From assembly GCA_019671135.1 (NCBI GenBank), contig JAHRHY010000040.1, forward strand, positions 1-44,779: a DNA stretch of 44,779 nucleotides, given 5' to 3'. A program made the position numbers and the translations under genes. The notes under the pieces were generated by a model. The model ran no database searches. It had not been told where the DNA came from and saw only the letters and a list, made by a program, of their open reading frames with translations. This DNA is from Linnemannia hyalina (taxonomy: Eukaryota > Mortierellomycota > Mortierellomycetes > Mortierellales > Mortierellaceae). Position 1 is the stretch's first letter, and each line of letters starts with the position of its first letter. Of this stretch, positions 24,529 through 32,709 are shown in pieces.

Positions 24529-25614
24529 TTATTTCTTTGATGAAATTAATATCCACTGATTTAGATATAATTTTTCACTCTTGATATATTTGGATATCGT
24601 CATAATATTACAATTAAAATGTTTCGCTGCTTCTGTATAAGATCCAAATTCATGCTGAAGAATTGTAGGAGTAGAACTAGAATAAACAAAAACTTTTTTT
24701 GACATAGATTTCGAGATTTTTGCTTTATGTTCTTCTGTTACAATCATTCCTTTACGAGCTTCACTCATTCTTATTAAAGCCTCAGCAGAATGTTTTTTAC
24801 CGTACATTGGGTGATCTTCACTTCTTATTCCAAATAAAGGATGATTACTACCAGTTTTGGCTTCACTCATTTTTACTTTAGCCTCAACAGTATGAGTTTT
24901 ACCAAAAAAATGATTATTCTCACCAGAGAATTTAGCTAGAGTGTCAGGTGTATGAGTTTTACCATACATTGGATGATTTTCACCTTTAAGGGCTTCACTA
25001 ATTAAAGCTTTAGCTTGCTCAGTATGTAGAGCCCCTAAGCTAGATCCAGCTGTAGGGTTAATATTATACTCAGGTTTAAGAATATTAATATAATCTTGTT
25101 CCCGTTCTAATATTAATTTTCTTGCTTCTTCTTTTGAAAGATCACTAATACCAACGTACTCCAAAATAGTCAAGCTAAATAAAGAATAGCCATGCAAAAG
25201 AATAGCTCTGTTTATATAACTTTTATTTTTCTCTAAATAATTTTTAGAGTAATAAAGTGAAAATCGTTTAGTTAAATCAAAAGCACTTCCTATATAAATT
25301 TTACCCGATTCTTTATGTTTCCACTGATAAATTGCAGCTTTGCCTTTATTTTCTGATAAAATTCGTGATTTGTTAGAAGCTACATTAGGATATATTATAG
25401 GTACAAAAGATAAGAGTATTTCAAAAGATTTATTGATTCTTGTTACTTGAAATAATTCTCCTAATATTTGTGTGTTATAATCAATAAAAAATAAGGTAAA
25501 TAAAAATAATAAGATTGTTGATAGAAGGGATAGTCCCATAAATGAATTAAAAGTTGCTTTAATTGTGGGATTTAAAGCTACAGTGTATTTAAGTTTGAAA
25601 AATAAGTAAGTCAT
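24529..25614 (-). CDS. orf361, GIY-YIG homing endonuclease with membrane N-terminus
   Basis: A DNA endonuclease of the intron/freestanding homing type. The GIY motif is AIYQW (94-98), YIG is at 107-109, the catalytic arginine is probably R117 in DLTKRF, and the glutamate of the domain probably lies in LEREQDYI (169-176), followed by NPTAGSS (187-193). Four NUMOD3 repeats follow (GENHPMYGKTHT at 211, then 231, 256 and 266), and a NUMOD1-type DNA-binding module at about 305-355 (AAKHFNCN). Residues 1-85 are not part of the usual domain and contain a hydrophobic segment (about 25-44), which would anchor the protein in a membrane. It is not inside an intron: its stop faces the rnl 3' end 320 bases away. 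The frame is intact in this copy. The function as a nuclease is well supported; its target is unknown. Confidence 0.9.
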   Translation of the reverse strand: MTYLFFKLKYTVALNPTIKATFNSFMGLSLLSTILLFLFTLFFIDYNTQILGELFQVTRINKSFEILLSFVPIIYPNVASNKSRILSENKGKAAIYQWKHKESGKIYIGSAFDLTKRFSLYYSKNYLEKNKSYINRAILLHGYSLFSLTILEYVGISDLSKEEARKLILEREQDYINILKPEYNINPTAGSSLGALHTEQAKALISEALKGENHPMYGKTHTPDTLAKFSGENNHFFGKTHTVEAKVKMSEAKTGSNHPLFGIRSEDHPMYGKKHSAEALIRMSEARKGMIVTEEHKAKISKSMSKKVFVYSSSTPTILQHEFGSYTEAAKHFNCNIMTISKYIKSEKLYLNQWILISSKK

Positions 25615-25991
25615 TTTGTTTTTATGTTTAATCTCCGACTGGTTACAGGTAATATGATTGTATTAAATTAAGGTTAGCAAAGAATCCAAGAGAAAGGTAA
25701 GGGTGCCAGCCGTCTTTAACATCTCAGAGTAGATTACATCATATAAAGTTACATCTCCTTCTTCTTAGTATCGATAATAAGAAATGATAAGCCAGAAAAT
25801 GGGTAAATCATACTAGTTAAATGAGAGCTCGATACAAAATACTTTAAGCTATTATAAGCAAAGCAATAATAACCTTCAAGCTAAATCTTGTTTAACTTTT
25901 AAAAATAAACAAATTAATAATATACAAATTCTGTATATTATATGGTAAAAAATAATATGTTTTAGTCCTAATATAAGGGTTATTATTTTAT
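25615..25991. other. Region upstream of orf361
   Basis: No gene is seen. It probably contains the orf361 leader. Short inverted repeats occur (for example around GATAAGAAATGATAAG at 25776 and at 25850-25880). A less AT-rich stretch at about 25680-25730 could be structured RNA, but I recognise no family. Confidence 0.45.
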
Positions 25992-26060
25992 TAAAACAAG
26001 GAAGAATTGAACTTCCATCCTCCGTTATGAGCAGAGAGCTTTACATTAAGCTATTGTGTT
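25992..26060 (-). tRNA. trnM: tRNA-Met (CAT), elongator-like
   Basis: A cloverleaf with a weak acceptor stem (AACACAA/TTGTTTT, one C-T mismatch), D stem GCTT/AAGC, anticodon arm CTCTG-CTCATAA-CGGAG and T arm GGAAG-TTCAATT-CTTCC. The anticodon CAT decodes AUG. With the initiator-like CAT tRNA at 27934-28004 present, this one is more likely the elongator. A CAT tRNA modified to read Ile AUA cannot be ruled out. Confidence 0.8.
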
Positions 26061-26174
26061 ATAAATAGTCGTCTATTTTATATACGTTTAGTAATATTTT
26101 AAGCCGTCTTGATAAATATTTATAATAACTTGAAAAGTGTTTAGATTTACTTTGTTTACTCCACCTCCCCGAGA

Positions 26175-26230
26175 TTTTATAAATAAACATTTTTGCTCGT
26201 ATTTTTATTGAGAGCGGGTGTTAATCAATT
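26175..26230. repeat. Direct repeat, upstream side of orf272 cassette
   Basis: About 56 bases (core AAATAAACATTTTTGCTC and GGGTGTTAATCAATT) that return in the same orientation at 27442-27498. Weaker similarity reaches further upstream (TACTCCACC). The pair lies about 1.27 kb apart and brackets orf272. Mirrors: 14385-14440 and 13117-13173. Confidence 0.85.
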
Positions 26231-26321
26231 AATAGGATATAGGGCTGATTGTAGGGGGTGTAAATTAGACTTTTTGTCTAATTAAAAATAAGCGGTCTAT
26301 AAGATTTATAAACGGGAAAGT

Positions 26322-26370
26322 ATAAATAACAAGAATTGATTAAAAGATAGTTTAATACAAGACATGTCTT
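26322..26370 (+). promoter_or_regulatory. Leader shared by orf272 and the GIY-YIG fragment
   Basis: Same sequence as 20552-20589 (core AACAAGAATTGATTAAAAGA). It ends about 26 bases before the orf272 ATG. Because it sits before two unrelated ORFs together with the same first three codons, it seems to travel as a 5' expression module. Confidence 0.45.
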
Positions 26371-26396
26371 AATTGACAGGTCATTATATCAAGTAA

Positions 26397-27215
26397 ATGT
26401 TAGCAAGCTCAAAATTATTTTATTATTTGTTCATTATTTTTATTAGTGTGTTAGTTTTATTCTATAACTGTAATATAGCTTATTGTGCAGATCAAGTTGA
26501 AAATAATCCAGAAGTACTTAACCCTATCTTGGATACACCTATTACAGTACAAACTTCTCCTAGACAGTTAGGTAAGTTAGTTGGAAGTCTAGGTCTTTCT
26601 GGCGCAACCCTTTATGGTGCTTACGCTGGAGCTAGAATGCTACCATATCTCAATACGGTATACGCAGGTAGTGCCCTTGCAAAAGGCACATTAGGCCTTT
26701 CACTAATTATAACAGGAGGTTTATTTGGGTTAGGTATACACATTATTGGTCAAAGACTAGGTCCTAGAGGTCCTTATTTCAATGTAACAATAGGACAACC
26801 AGCTGTTGATGTTAATCAAAATACTACAACAACTAATAATGCTATACAATCTGCTACAGTAGATTGTCCATTAGAAGTAGGTGAAGTTATTTTTAACCCT
26901 TTTTATAATATAGCTCCATTATCAGATAATCCTGATTTGGCTTTATTATCAGTTAGTATCTTAATGTTAATTTTTGGTATTCAATGTTTCAATTTTATTC
27001 TAATACGAACAATTATAATAAGAAATTCTTCTAGAATTTTATTATATTTAAAAGATTATCCTTCAATATATAAAGTTATTGAGACAATTATTTTAATATT
27101 AGAAAAAACATACAAGTTTTATGTATATGGGTTCTCTATCTTAGGGTATTTCAATTTAATAAGTGCTACAATATTCTTATTGTTTTTACTTAATTTCTTA
27201 ACCCAATCCAGTTAA
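26397..27215 (+). CDS. orf272, hypothetical membrane protein with PLEVGE motif
   Basis: I cannot assign a function. The N-terminus (residues 8-24) is strongly hydrophobic and followed by NIAYCADQ, so it may be a signal or anchor sequence. A glycine-rich stretch (60-80) and a hydrophobic one (97-118) follow, then a polar linker with TTTTNN (143-148), the motif CPLEVGEV (157-164), and two more likely membrane segments (about 181-207 and 246-268). The order PLE-GE motif, membrane segment, polar stretch, membrane segment recurs in orf190 (SPLELGEL at 86-93), so the two may be distant relatives. From memory, similar unnamed proteins occur in basidiomycete mitogenomes and linear mitochondrial plasmids. 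Flanking direct repeats suggest the gene came as a cassette. The start at 26397 directly follows the shared leader. Confidence 0.85.
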   Translation: MLASSKLFYYLFIIFISVLVLFYNCNIAYCADQVENNPEVLNPILDTPITVQTSPRQLGKLVGSLGLSGATLYGAYAGARMLPYLNTVYAGSALAKGTLGLSLIITGGLFGLGIHIIGQRLGPRGPYFNVTIGQPAVDVNQNTTTTNNAIQSATVDCPLEVGEVIFNPFYNIAPLSDNPDLALLSVSILMLIFGIQCFNFILIRTIIIRNSSRILLYLKDYPSIYKVIETIILILEKTYKFYVYGFSILGYFNLISATIFLLFLLNFLTQSS

Positions 27216-27523
27216 TTACAAAGAGTAATATAACAAACTCCCCCCACTGTTAAAGAGGTTTAAAAAAGTTTTAAGTATAAGTGTTTTCTTAAAAACTATA
27301 GTCTATCTATTTTCTATTCAGAAAAATATTAAAGAATCTCCCGCAGGGTGATTCAGCCCAAGGGCAGAATCTTTAAAATTACTCTTATCTTTAACGCCCG
27401 GAAGGGGACAAAACATTACTTACTCCACCCTCCGGTGGGGGTTTTATAAATAAACATTTTTGCTCATATTTTTTATTGAGGACGGGTGTTAATCAATTTA
27501 TAGAATATAACCTACTCATTTAG
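27216..27523. other. Region downstream of orf272
   Basis: GC hairpins, among them GATTCAGCCCAAGGGCAGAATC (27350-27371) and CCACCCTCCGGTGGG (27425-27439), and the downstream cassette repeat (27442-27498). No gene is seen. Confidence 0.55.
27442..27498. repeat. Direct repeat, downstream side of orf272 cassette
   Basis: Partner of 26175-26230, same orientation, with a few substitutions and one extra T. Noisy copy at 353-409. Confidence 0.85.
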
Positions 27524-27551
27524 ATTACTTTTATGAATACATCTAATTATA
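27524..27551. repeat. 28-bp direct repeat, left of the GC-rich insert
   Basis: ATTACTTTTATGAATACATC and the eight following bases return at 27865-27892 with a single T/A difference, same orientation. The spacing of 341 bases spans the GC-rich insert. Mirrors: 13064-13091 and 12723-12750; noisy copy 435-462 and 783-809. Confidence 0.85.
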
Positions 27552-27609
27552 CAGCTAATAAACTTAACCGCTGTTTCTAGCCTGTTTGTTTTTTATATTC
27601 TTTTATAAA

Positions 27610-27860
27610 AAACTCTCGGGCGAAGAGATGAGACGAAATCAAGAAGATTACCTTCGGGTTATCGTATTGATGAGCGAACCGAAGGCAACTGATGAGACCC
27701 AGTTAATCCAAGGAAGGTAAGGGAGATCGAGATAGGAAGTATCGTCAAGGAATTTCAAGTACCAAAGGCTCGCATTGCTAGACCCTTCTCTAAGAAAGAT
27801 CAGGGTTACGCAAGGCTCGTCCGTCGCCTTGCGGCTAGGATACGAAAGTAAGGGCGGGTA
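27610..27860. other. GC-rich insert of unlike composition
   Basis: About 250 bases with roughly even base composition sit in strongly AT-rich DNA. It is not just a short hairpin cluster. A frame on the minus strand is open for about 90 codons without an ATG, reading into the right-hand repeat, and a plus-strand frame is open for about 70 codons if TGA is read through. Neither resembles a protein I know, and the many CG-rich codons are unlike the local genes. Short hairpins such as CTTCGGG and GCCTTGCGGC are present. I looked for RNase P RNA and group II domain V signatures and found none. Foreign origin (nuclear, plant-mitochondrial or other) is an inference from composition and flanking repeats. 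Confidence 0.6.
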
Positions 27861-27864
27861 AGAT

Positions 27865-27892
27865 ATTACTTTTAAGAATACATCTAATTATA
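27865..27892. repeat. 28-bp direct repeat, right of the GC-rich insert
   Basis: Partner of 27524-27551. Confidence 0.85.
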
Positions 27893-27933
27893 ACACTACT
27901 TTATTATAAGATTTATTGTTATAAATATAGAAG

Positions 27934-28004
27934 CGCGGATGATAGAATTGAACTATCAATACAAGATCATGAGTCTTATGTGTTAACCATTACACTAATC
28001 CACA
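27934..28004 (-). tRNA. trnfM: tRNA-Met (CAT), probably initiator
   Basis: Full cloverleaf: acceptor TGTGGAT/ATCCGCG, D arm GTGT-AATGGTTA-ACAC, anticodon arm TAAGA-CTCATGA-TCTTG, T arm GATAG-TTCAATT-CTATC. The D arm GTAATGGTTAAC is like that of fungal mitochondrial initiator tRNAs as I remember them, and the first acceptor pair is a weak T-G, which fits an initiator. Assignment to fMet over Met is inference. Confidence 0.85.
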
Positions 28005-28280
28005 TTATTATTATATTAATAATCCGAGGCCCGAGCAGGCTTAGGCACAGCTTCCCCCCCCCTAAGAGTCCTCCTCATAGTTATCAATTATTAATGGGCA
28101 AAACTTTTATAATATAATAATAATATTAATATCCAATATCTTTCATTTAAGATATTCATACTAATATCGCTCAATTCTACTGTATTGAGCTAAGTCTTAT
28201 ATAAAAAATTTACCCAGCCGGTGGTTGGGTGAAGATTAGAAGTTAATATCGCCTCAAGGGCGTTAAACATAAAAATAAAT

Positions 28281-29720
28281 ATGCTTACAGCATTATTTTT
28301 TATACCTTTAATAGGTGCTTTAAGTTTACTTTTTGTAAATAAAAATGAGTCTTTGATTAAAAGAATTACCTTAGGAACTACAATTATAAATTTTCTAATC
28401 TCAATAGTAATATGGGGGAAATTTGATAATAATACTCATGAATACCAATTTGTACAAGAATGGGCTGAAATATCGTTCTGTCATTTTAATGTAGGAATAG
28501 ATGGTATTTCATTATTTTTTGTATTATTAACTACATTTCTTTTCCCTATTATTATATTAACAAGCTGGGATCATAAAAATAATATTAAACATTTATTTTT
28601 AAATTTCTTAATTTTAGAAAGTTTATTAATTGCAACTTTTATAGTTTTAGATTTATTATTATTCTATATATTCTTTGAAAGTATATTAATCCCATTATTT
28701 ATTATAATAATTAACTTTGGTGATTTATTAACTAAAGAAAAAGCAGGATTTTTATTATTCTTATATACATTATTCGGATCTTTATTTATGTTATTATCTA
28801 TAATAACAATTTTAATTTTAACAGGAACTACAGATTTCCAAATCTTATCTACTATAAATTTTGGTACAGATGTTCAAAAATTACTTTTTGTAGGATTTTT
28901 AATCGCTTTTATTGTTAAAACTCCATTAATTCCTTCTCACATTTGGTTAGGATTCGCCCATGTAGCAGCACCTATAGGAGGGTCTGTTTTATTAGCCGGA
29001 GTAATTCTTAAATTAGCAACATATTTAGCCCTAAGAGTTATGATACCATTCTTACCAGATGCTACTTTATATTTTACACCGTTAATTTACACATTAGCCG
29101 TTATTAGTATTATATATGCTTCTTTAACTTGTTTAAGATTAATAGATGTTAAAGCTATTATCGCATACTCTTCTATCGCCCATATGGGAGTTGTGGTATT
29201 AGGTCTTTTCTCTAATAACTTACAAGGTATAGAAGGTGCTGTTATCTTAGGTTTATCTCATGGGGTAATCTCACCTTTATTATTTATTATTGTTGGAGAT
29301 ATCTTATATAGTAGATCTCATACAAGAATTATTAAATACTACAGAGGGATCGCATCTTCTCTTCCTGTTCTATCTCTTATTTTCTTCTTCGCTACTTTAG
29401 CAAATATCGGTACTCCGTTCTCAGGGAATTTCATTGGTGAATTTATGTCCTTCGCCGGAGCTTTCCAACAAAACCCAGTAATGACAATTTTAGGAGCAAC
29501 TGGTATGTTCTTATCTGCAGGTTATTCTATCTGGTTGTTCAATAGAGTAGCTTTTGGGTCTGCTTCAAGATATATGAGCACAATGCCAGATATCACTAGA
29601 AGAGAATTCTTCGTTTTATTACCTCTTATCATAGTTAGCTTTATTCTTGGTGTTTATCCTAACGTAGTATTGGACTCATTACATTTAGGTATTAGTACTT
29701 TACTAATTAACACCCCCTAA
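28281..29720 (+). CDS. nad4: NADH dehydrogenase subunit 4 (intact copy)
   Basis: Proton-pumping membrane subunit of respiratory complex I in the inner mitochondrial membrane. The frame of 479 codons is the usual length for fungal nad4, and the protein is hydrophobic throughout. Family marks are the FFESILIPLF segment with its key glutamate, the VKTPLIPSHIW segment with its key lysine, and GGSVLLAGVILKLATY. The usual WLPEAHVEAP is WLGFAHVAAP here, so a normally conserved Glu and Pro are changed. The change is in both readable full copies, so it is not a sequencing error. No intron is present and all five Trp codons are TGG. The stop overlaps a GGGGGTGTTAATTAG motif on the other strand. trnfM lies 280 bases upstream on the other strand. 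Confidence 0.97.
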   Translation: MLTALFFIPLIGALSLLFVNKNESLIKRITLGTTIINFLISIVIWGKFDNNTHEYQFVQEWAEISFCHFNVGIDGISLFFVLLTTFLFPIIILTSWDHKNNIKHLFLNFLILESLLIATFIVLDLLLFYIFFESILIPLFIIIINFGDLLTKEKAGFLLFLYTLFGSLFMLLSIITILILTGTTDFQILSTINFGTDVQKLLFVGFLIAFIVKTPLIPSHIWLGFAHVAAPIGGSVLLAGVILKLATYLALRVMIPFLPDATLYFTPLIYTLAVISIIYASLTCLRLIDVKAIIAYSSIAHMGVVVLGLFSNNLQGIEGAVILGLSHGVISPLLFIIVGDILYSRSHTRIIKYYRGIASSLPVLSLIFFFATLANIGTPFSGNFIGEFMSFAGAFQQNPVMTILGATGMFLSAGYSIWLFNRVAFGSASRYMSTMPDITRREFFVLLPLIIVSFILGVYPNVVLDSLHLGISTLLINTP

Positions 29721-30561
29721 GAAGCAATATTAAGTTTTTTGCCTGCTTTTATATTACTAAATAAAAATAAAGAGGGATCTAACGCAATAATTCCATAATA
29801 TGTTTAAGAAGACACAATAGGTTATCGATCTCAAATTCAAAAAGAACAGGAGAACTTAAACATATAATGGATATTCTGAATAATGGATATTCTGAATACT
29901 AGCCTCCTAACACCCTATTCTATATAGTATATAGTATAGAAATCCTATAGAACCTATAGAGAGCCCTTCTAATGGCTGAAACCCATAGTAATAATTATAT
30001 TATATTATGTTACACTATATAGAATACCCCTTTTTATCTATTAGTTGTTAGACTATAGAAATACATAGAATCGTAATTTAAAATAACATCTTACGACCTC
30101 AGGTTATCCTGCAGTATATCAAGCACGTAATAGTATTGCTACTAAAACTACATAGTATAGTTTATAGGAAGAATTGCCTTTATTATAAAAGTAAAGTCGA
30201 GAGAAACCCCTTAGGGTATGATAAAGATTAAAACATATAAGTATACTCTTTACTTTCATCTAAGCAAAACATCATCTTTCCGTACACCTTTCAATTATTA
30301 GTTATTCTAGGGCTAATAATTATTATACTACACTTGTCCACGGCTACTGCCAACCGTGCGGATATTGTCGGCTGAAGAATCTAATAGAATCATTTCCTAG
30401 AAATTAGAACTCTTGCCCTTAGGACCCAGTTTATTTTATACTTCCCTGCGGCACGCCTGTGTCTCTAACGAGCCAAAGGCTGTTTTAATTAATAAATAAA
30501 TTAAAACTTTGTTTTACAATGCCCCTCTTACGGGGGCTGGCGGCGCCTTATTAATAATATT
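29721..30561. other. Spacer between nad4 and the endonuclease remnant
   Basis: About 840 bases with no gene. It holds a 16-bp tandem pair (29866-29897, unit AATGGATATTCTGAAT), short palindromes such as CTATAGAACCTATAG near 29946, a TATATAGTATATAGTATAG run, and GC clusters at about 30425-30475 and 30520-30546. nad4 3' processing signals could be here. Confidence 0.6.
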
Positions 30562-30950
30562 TTAACTGAGGCAGGTTCTCCAGCAGGTCGTGTATTAAGT
30601 ATAGAAACTTGAGCTAAAATTAGCTTAGCACATAAAAAAACAGAAGGAAGTGGGATGTTTGGTAAGACACATAGTGAACATTCTAAAGAATTAATGAGTT
30701 TAGCTCAATCGGAAAAAAAAATCCTCAATGGGTAAACAATTATCTGAAAGTACTAAATTAGCATTGAGTATTGCCAAGGAAACTGCCATCTATGTTTATT
30801 CTGCAGATAAAAGTATACAATACTTTTAGCTCGGCTAGAAAAGCTGCTGAACATTTTAATTGTAACCATAAAATAATTTTTAAACATGCTAAAAAGGGAT
30901 TATTATTTAAAGATCAATGGGTACTCTCTATAAAACTTTTAAATGATTAG
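30562..30950 (+). pseudogene. Decayed GIY-YIG endonuclease, C-terminal part
   Basis: The translation can be followed as AGSPAGRVLS, AKISLAHKKTEGSGMFGKTHS, KELMSLAQSEK, then after a frame change VKQLSESTKLALSIAKETAIYVYSAD and, after another, SARKAAEHFNCNHK...LFKDQWVLSI with TAG 30948-30950. This is the tail of a GIY-YIG endonuclease: the segment after the domain (like NPTAGSSLG of orf361), a NUMOD3 repeat and a NUMOD1 module. The GIY-YIG catalytic part is gone. The first frame change lies in a poly-A run and is absent from the copy at 3519-3911, so it may be an error; the second is in all copies. An in-frame TGA also occurs. It lies about 200 bases from cox3 exon 2 on the opposite strand. Confidence 0.65.
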
Positions 30951-31146
30951 ACCTCACATAAACAAAATTTTTGTGTCAAATGAATAGAGTATTTATTTTA
31001 AAAACTCATCTAGGATGTAAACTTTGATAAGAAGAATTATGATAGGGAGTATATAAATATATTAATTAGTTTCTTCTATATAAATTTTATTAAAAAAAAA
31101 ATGAAAAGAAGAAAGAGAAAAGGGGGGGAGTTTATTGGTGTCTTTA

Positions 31147-32304
31147 TTAAGAACCCCAATAGTAGAAGAATACGAATACTAATAACCACACGATATCAAC
31201 AAACAAACTCTATATGATAACACATTCTTTTAACCTTCTATGTTTCATTTCATTGGGTGGAATTTTATCCTTCCCGAGTTCCGACTGTACATTAAGCACC
31301 ATTTCAGGCACCCAAAAGTGACCCAGTCTGTAGCGATGTTTGTAACCACCGACGGTCTTCTGCTAGGTAGCCCTTGACCGTTTTCACTTTCATAGCTCTA
31401 TGGGCTGTCACCCATGTATACTAGTATCCACCATTTGCTTCCTTTACAAAGTTCTTGCCGGTATGGTTATCTCTATCTAATTGAGATATAACTAGTTAAC
31501 TATGTCTAAGTATGTATTAATAACCCTTACGAGTTCACTTTGACATTTTGCACAATTTTATTTATGCCAGTAGATAATAGCGGCTTCCAATCCAACGTGA
31601 TGGAAATCAGTAAAATGATAATTTATAACTCTATATAAACCTACAGCTATAAATATTGTTCCAATAAGTACATGGAATCCATGGAATCCTGTTGTGAAAT
31701 AGAATGTACTTCCATAAACTGAATCTGCGATTGTGAAAGGAGCATTAATATACTCGAATCCTTGGAAACCTGTGAAAAGTATTGCTAAAGCAATAGTAGC
31801 AAAAAGTCCATAGATAGTGAATTTTCTATTACCTTGGATTAATCCGTGATGAGCCAGTGTTACTGTAGCACCAGAAGATAAAAGAAGTACAGTATTTAAT
31901 AAAGGTACCTCCCAAGGGTTCATAACTTCAATACCTGCTGGAGGCCATGCACAACCTAATTCTACAGTAGGGCTTAAAGCTGAATGGAAGAAAGCCCAGA
32001 AAATAGAAATAAAGAAGAATACTTCAGAGATAACAAATAAAATAAATCCTAATGTTAACCCTTGTTGTACTTTAGAAGTATGAGATCCTTGGAAAGTTCC
32101 CTCTATTATTATATCTCTAAACCAAAGGCTCATAGATAACACAGTAGAGATAAGACCTAATGTTAATAATAAACCTCCATTGGCATAGTTATTAAAATAC
32201 ATAACACCACTAAGTGTAGTAGTTAATAAAGCTATTGAAGCCGCTAAAGGCCAAGGTGATGGTTCCACTAAATGGAAAGGATGTGATTGAATGTTTTTTT
32301 GCAT
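31147..32304 (-). CDS. cox3: Cytochrome c oxidase subunit 3, split by one intron
   Basis: Core subunit of respiratory complex IV in the inner mitochondrial membrane. Exon 1 (31564-32304, 247 codons) starts MQKNIQSHPFHLVEPSPWP, typical of COX3, and carries the conserved SEVFFF, FWAFFHSAL, WPP and TGFHGFHV segments. Unspliced, it would end IYWHK-stop, short of the family's usual end. The missing end, FVDIVWLLVFVFFYYWGS, is encoded 360 bases further on (exon 2, 31147-31203). Joined, the protein is 265 residues, normal for fungi. The leader holds the 17-nt motif (32396-32412) and a GAGGTGTTGTTTCTC-type hairpin region. The start chosen is the second ATG in the leader; the ATGGGATTTAT 25 bases upstream is part of a leader shared with orf248. 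Confidence 0.95.
31204..31563 (-). other. Small group I intron in cox3
   Basis: 360 bases between the last full codon of exon 1 (CAT, ending in the U required before a group I 5' site) and exon 2, ending in G as group I introns do. Inside, ACAGACTGGGTCAC and GTACAGTCGG have the place and pairing of the R and S elements that form P7, and GACCGTCGGTGG with a partner upstream (AACGGTC) can pair. No ORF is present. The exact group I subclass is not clear to me. The same intron stands in the other three copies. Confidence 0.75.
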
Positions 32305-32395
32305 ATTATAATTAATATAAATCCCATAATAACAACTGCCCTCAGTTTTAATTGAGAGGTGTTGTTTCTCAGAAATTCCCGTAGGATATTTCTTA

Positions 32396-32412
32396 TAGTA
32401 ATTTTACACTTA
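32396..32412 (-). promoter_or_regulatory. 17-nt leader motif upstream of cox3
   Basis: TAAGTGTAAAATTACTA on the minus strand. The identical 17 bases stand between trnW and the LAGLIDADG remnant (33351-33367) and upstream of orf248 (36139-36155), always in the direction of the following gene. Mirror copies: 41599-41615, 40644-40660, 37855-37871. It could be a promoter or an RNA processing or ribosome-loading site. Confidence 0.55.
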
Positions 32413-32470
32413 TAAAACAATTTAATATTGTTTTTATTAAATAAACTAGGCGTGAAAATTGATAATATTT

Positions 32471-32538
32471 CAAATAAGAAAGACTTAAACCTTCAGTTCC
32501 TCAATTAAGAGTCGAGCCCTTTATCTATAATAACCATA
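32471..32538 (-). pseudogene. tRNA-like remnant related to trnW, upstream of cox3
   Basis: The anticodon arm CTCGA-CTCTTAA-TTGAG (anticodon position CTT) and the T arm GAAGG-TTTAAGT-CTTTC pair well, but the 5' part does not match the 3' acceptor half and the D arm is mostly missing. Base by base it lines up with trnW at 33511-33583 (shared GCTCGACTC and the T arm), so it seems a decayed duplicate. It may still act as a processing signal for the cox3 RNA. Confidence 0.45.
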
Positions 32539-32709
32539 TTATATTATATATATATAATAATTTTTATTTCGGTAAAACTTCTAGGAGAAAGAGGGGGGGG
32601 GGGTGTAAATTAATTAATTATAAATCAATATTATTTTCACGTATTATGCAAATAACCGGTCCTTCAGAATTTGATTATTTCTAATATCAATTTGAATGAT
32701 ACACTATCA

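Larger units (their letters stand above)
26061..26396. other. orf272 leader region with the upstream cassette repeat
   Basis: It holds the upstream direct repeat (26175-26230), a G run with TGTAAATTAGAC and a hairpin (26252-26285), and the shared leader (26322-26370) immediately before orf272. Confidence 0.55.

Noticed and set aside
27610..27860. RNase P RNA or group II domain V in the GC-rich insert
   Set aside because: No P4-type conserved blocks and no domain V hairpin signature are visible on either strand.
27613..27860. Coding of the insert with TGA read as Trp
   Set aside because: No intact gene in this window uses TGA for Trp and tRNA-Trp has CCA; the translation matches nothing I know.
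29866..29897. CRISPR-like repeats
   Set aside because: Just two tandem 16-bp units with no spacer, in mitochondrial DNA.
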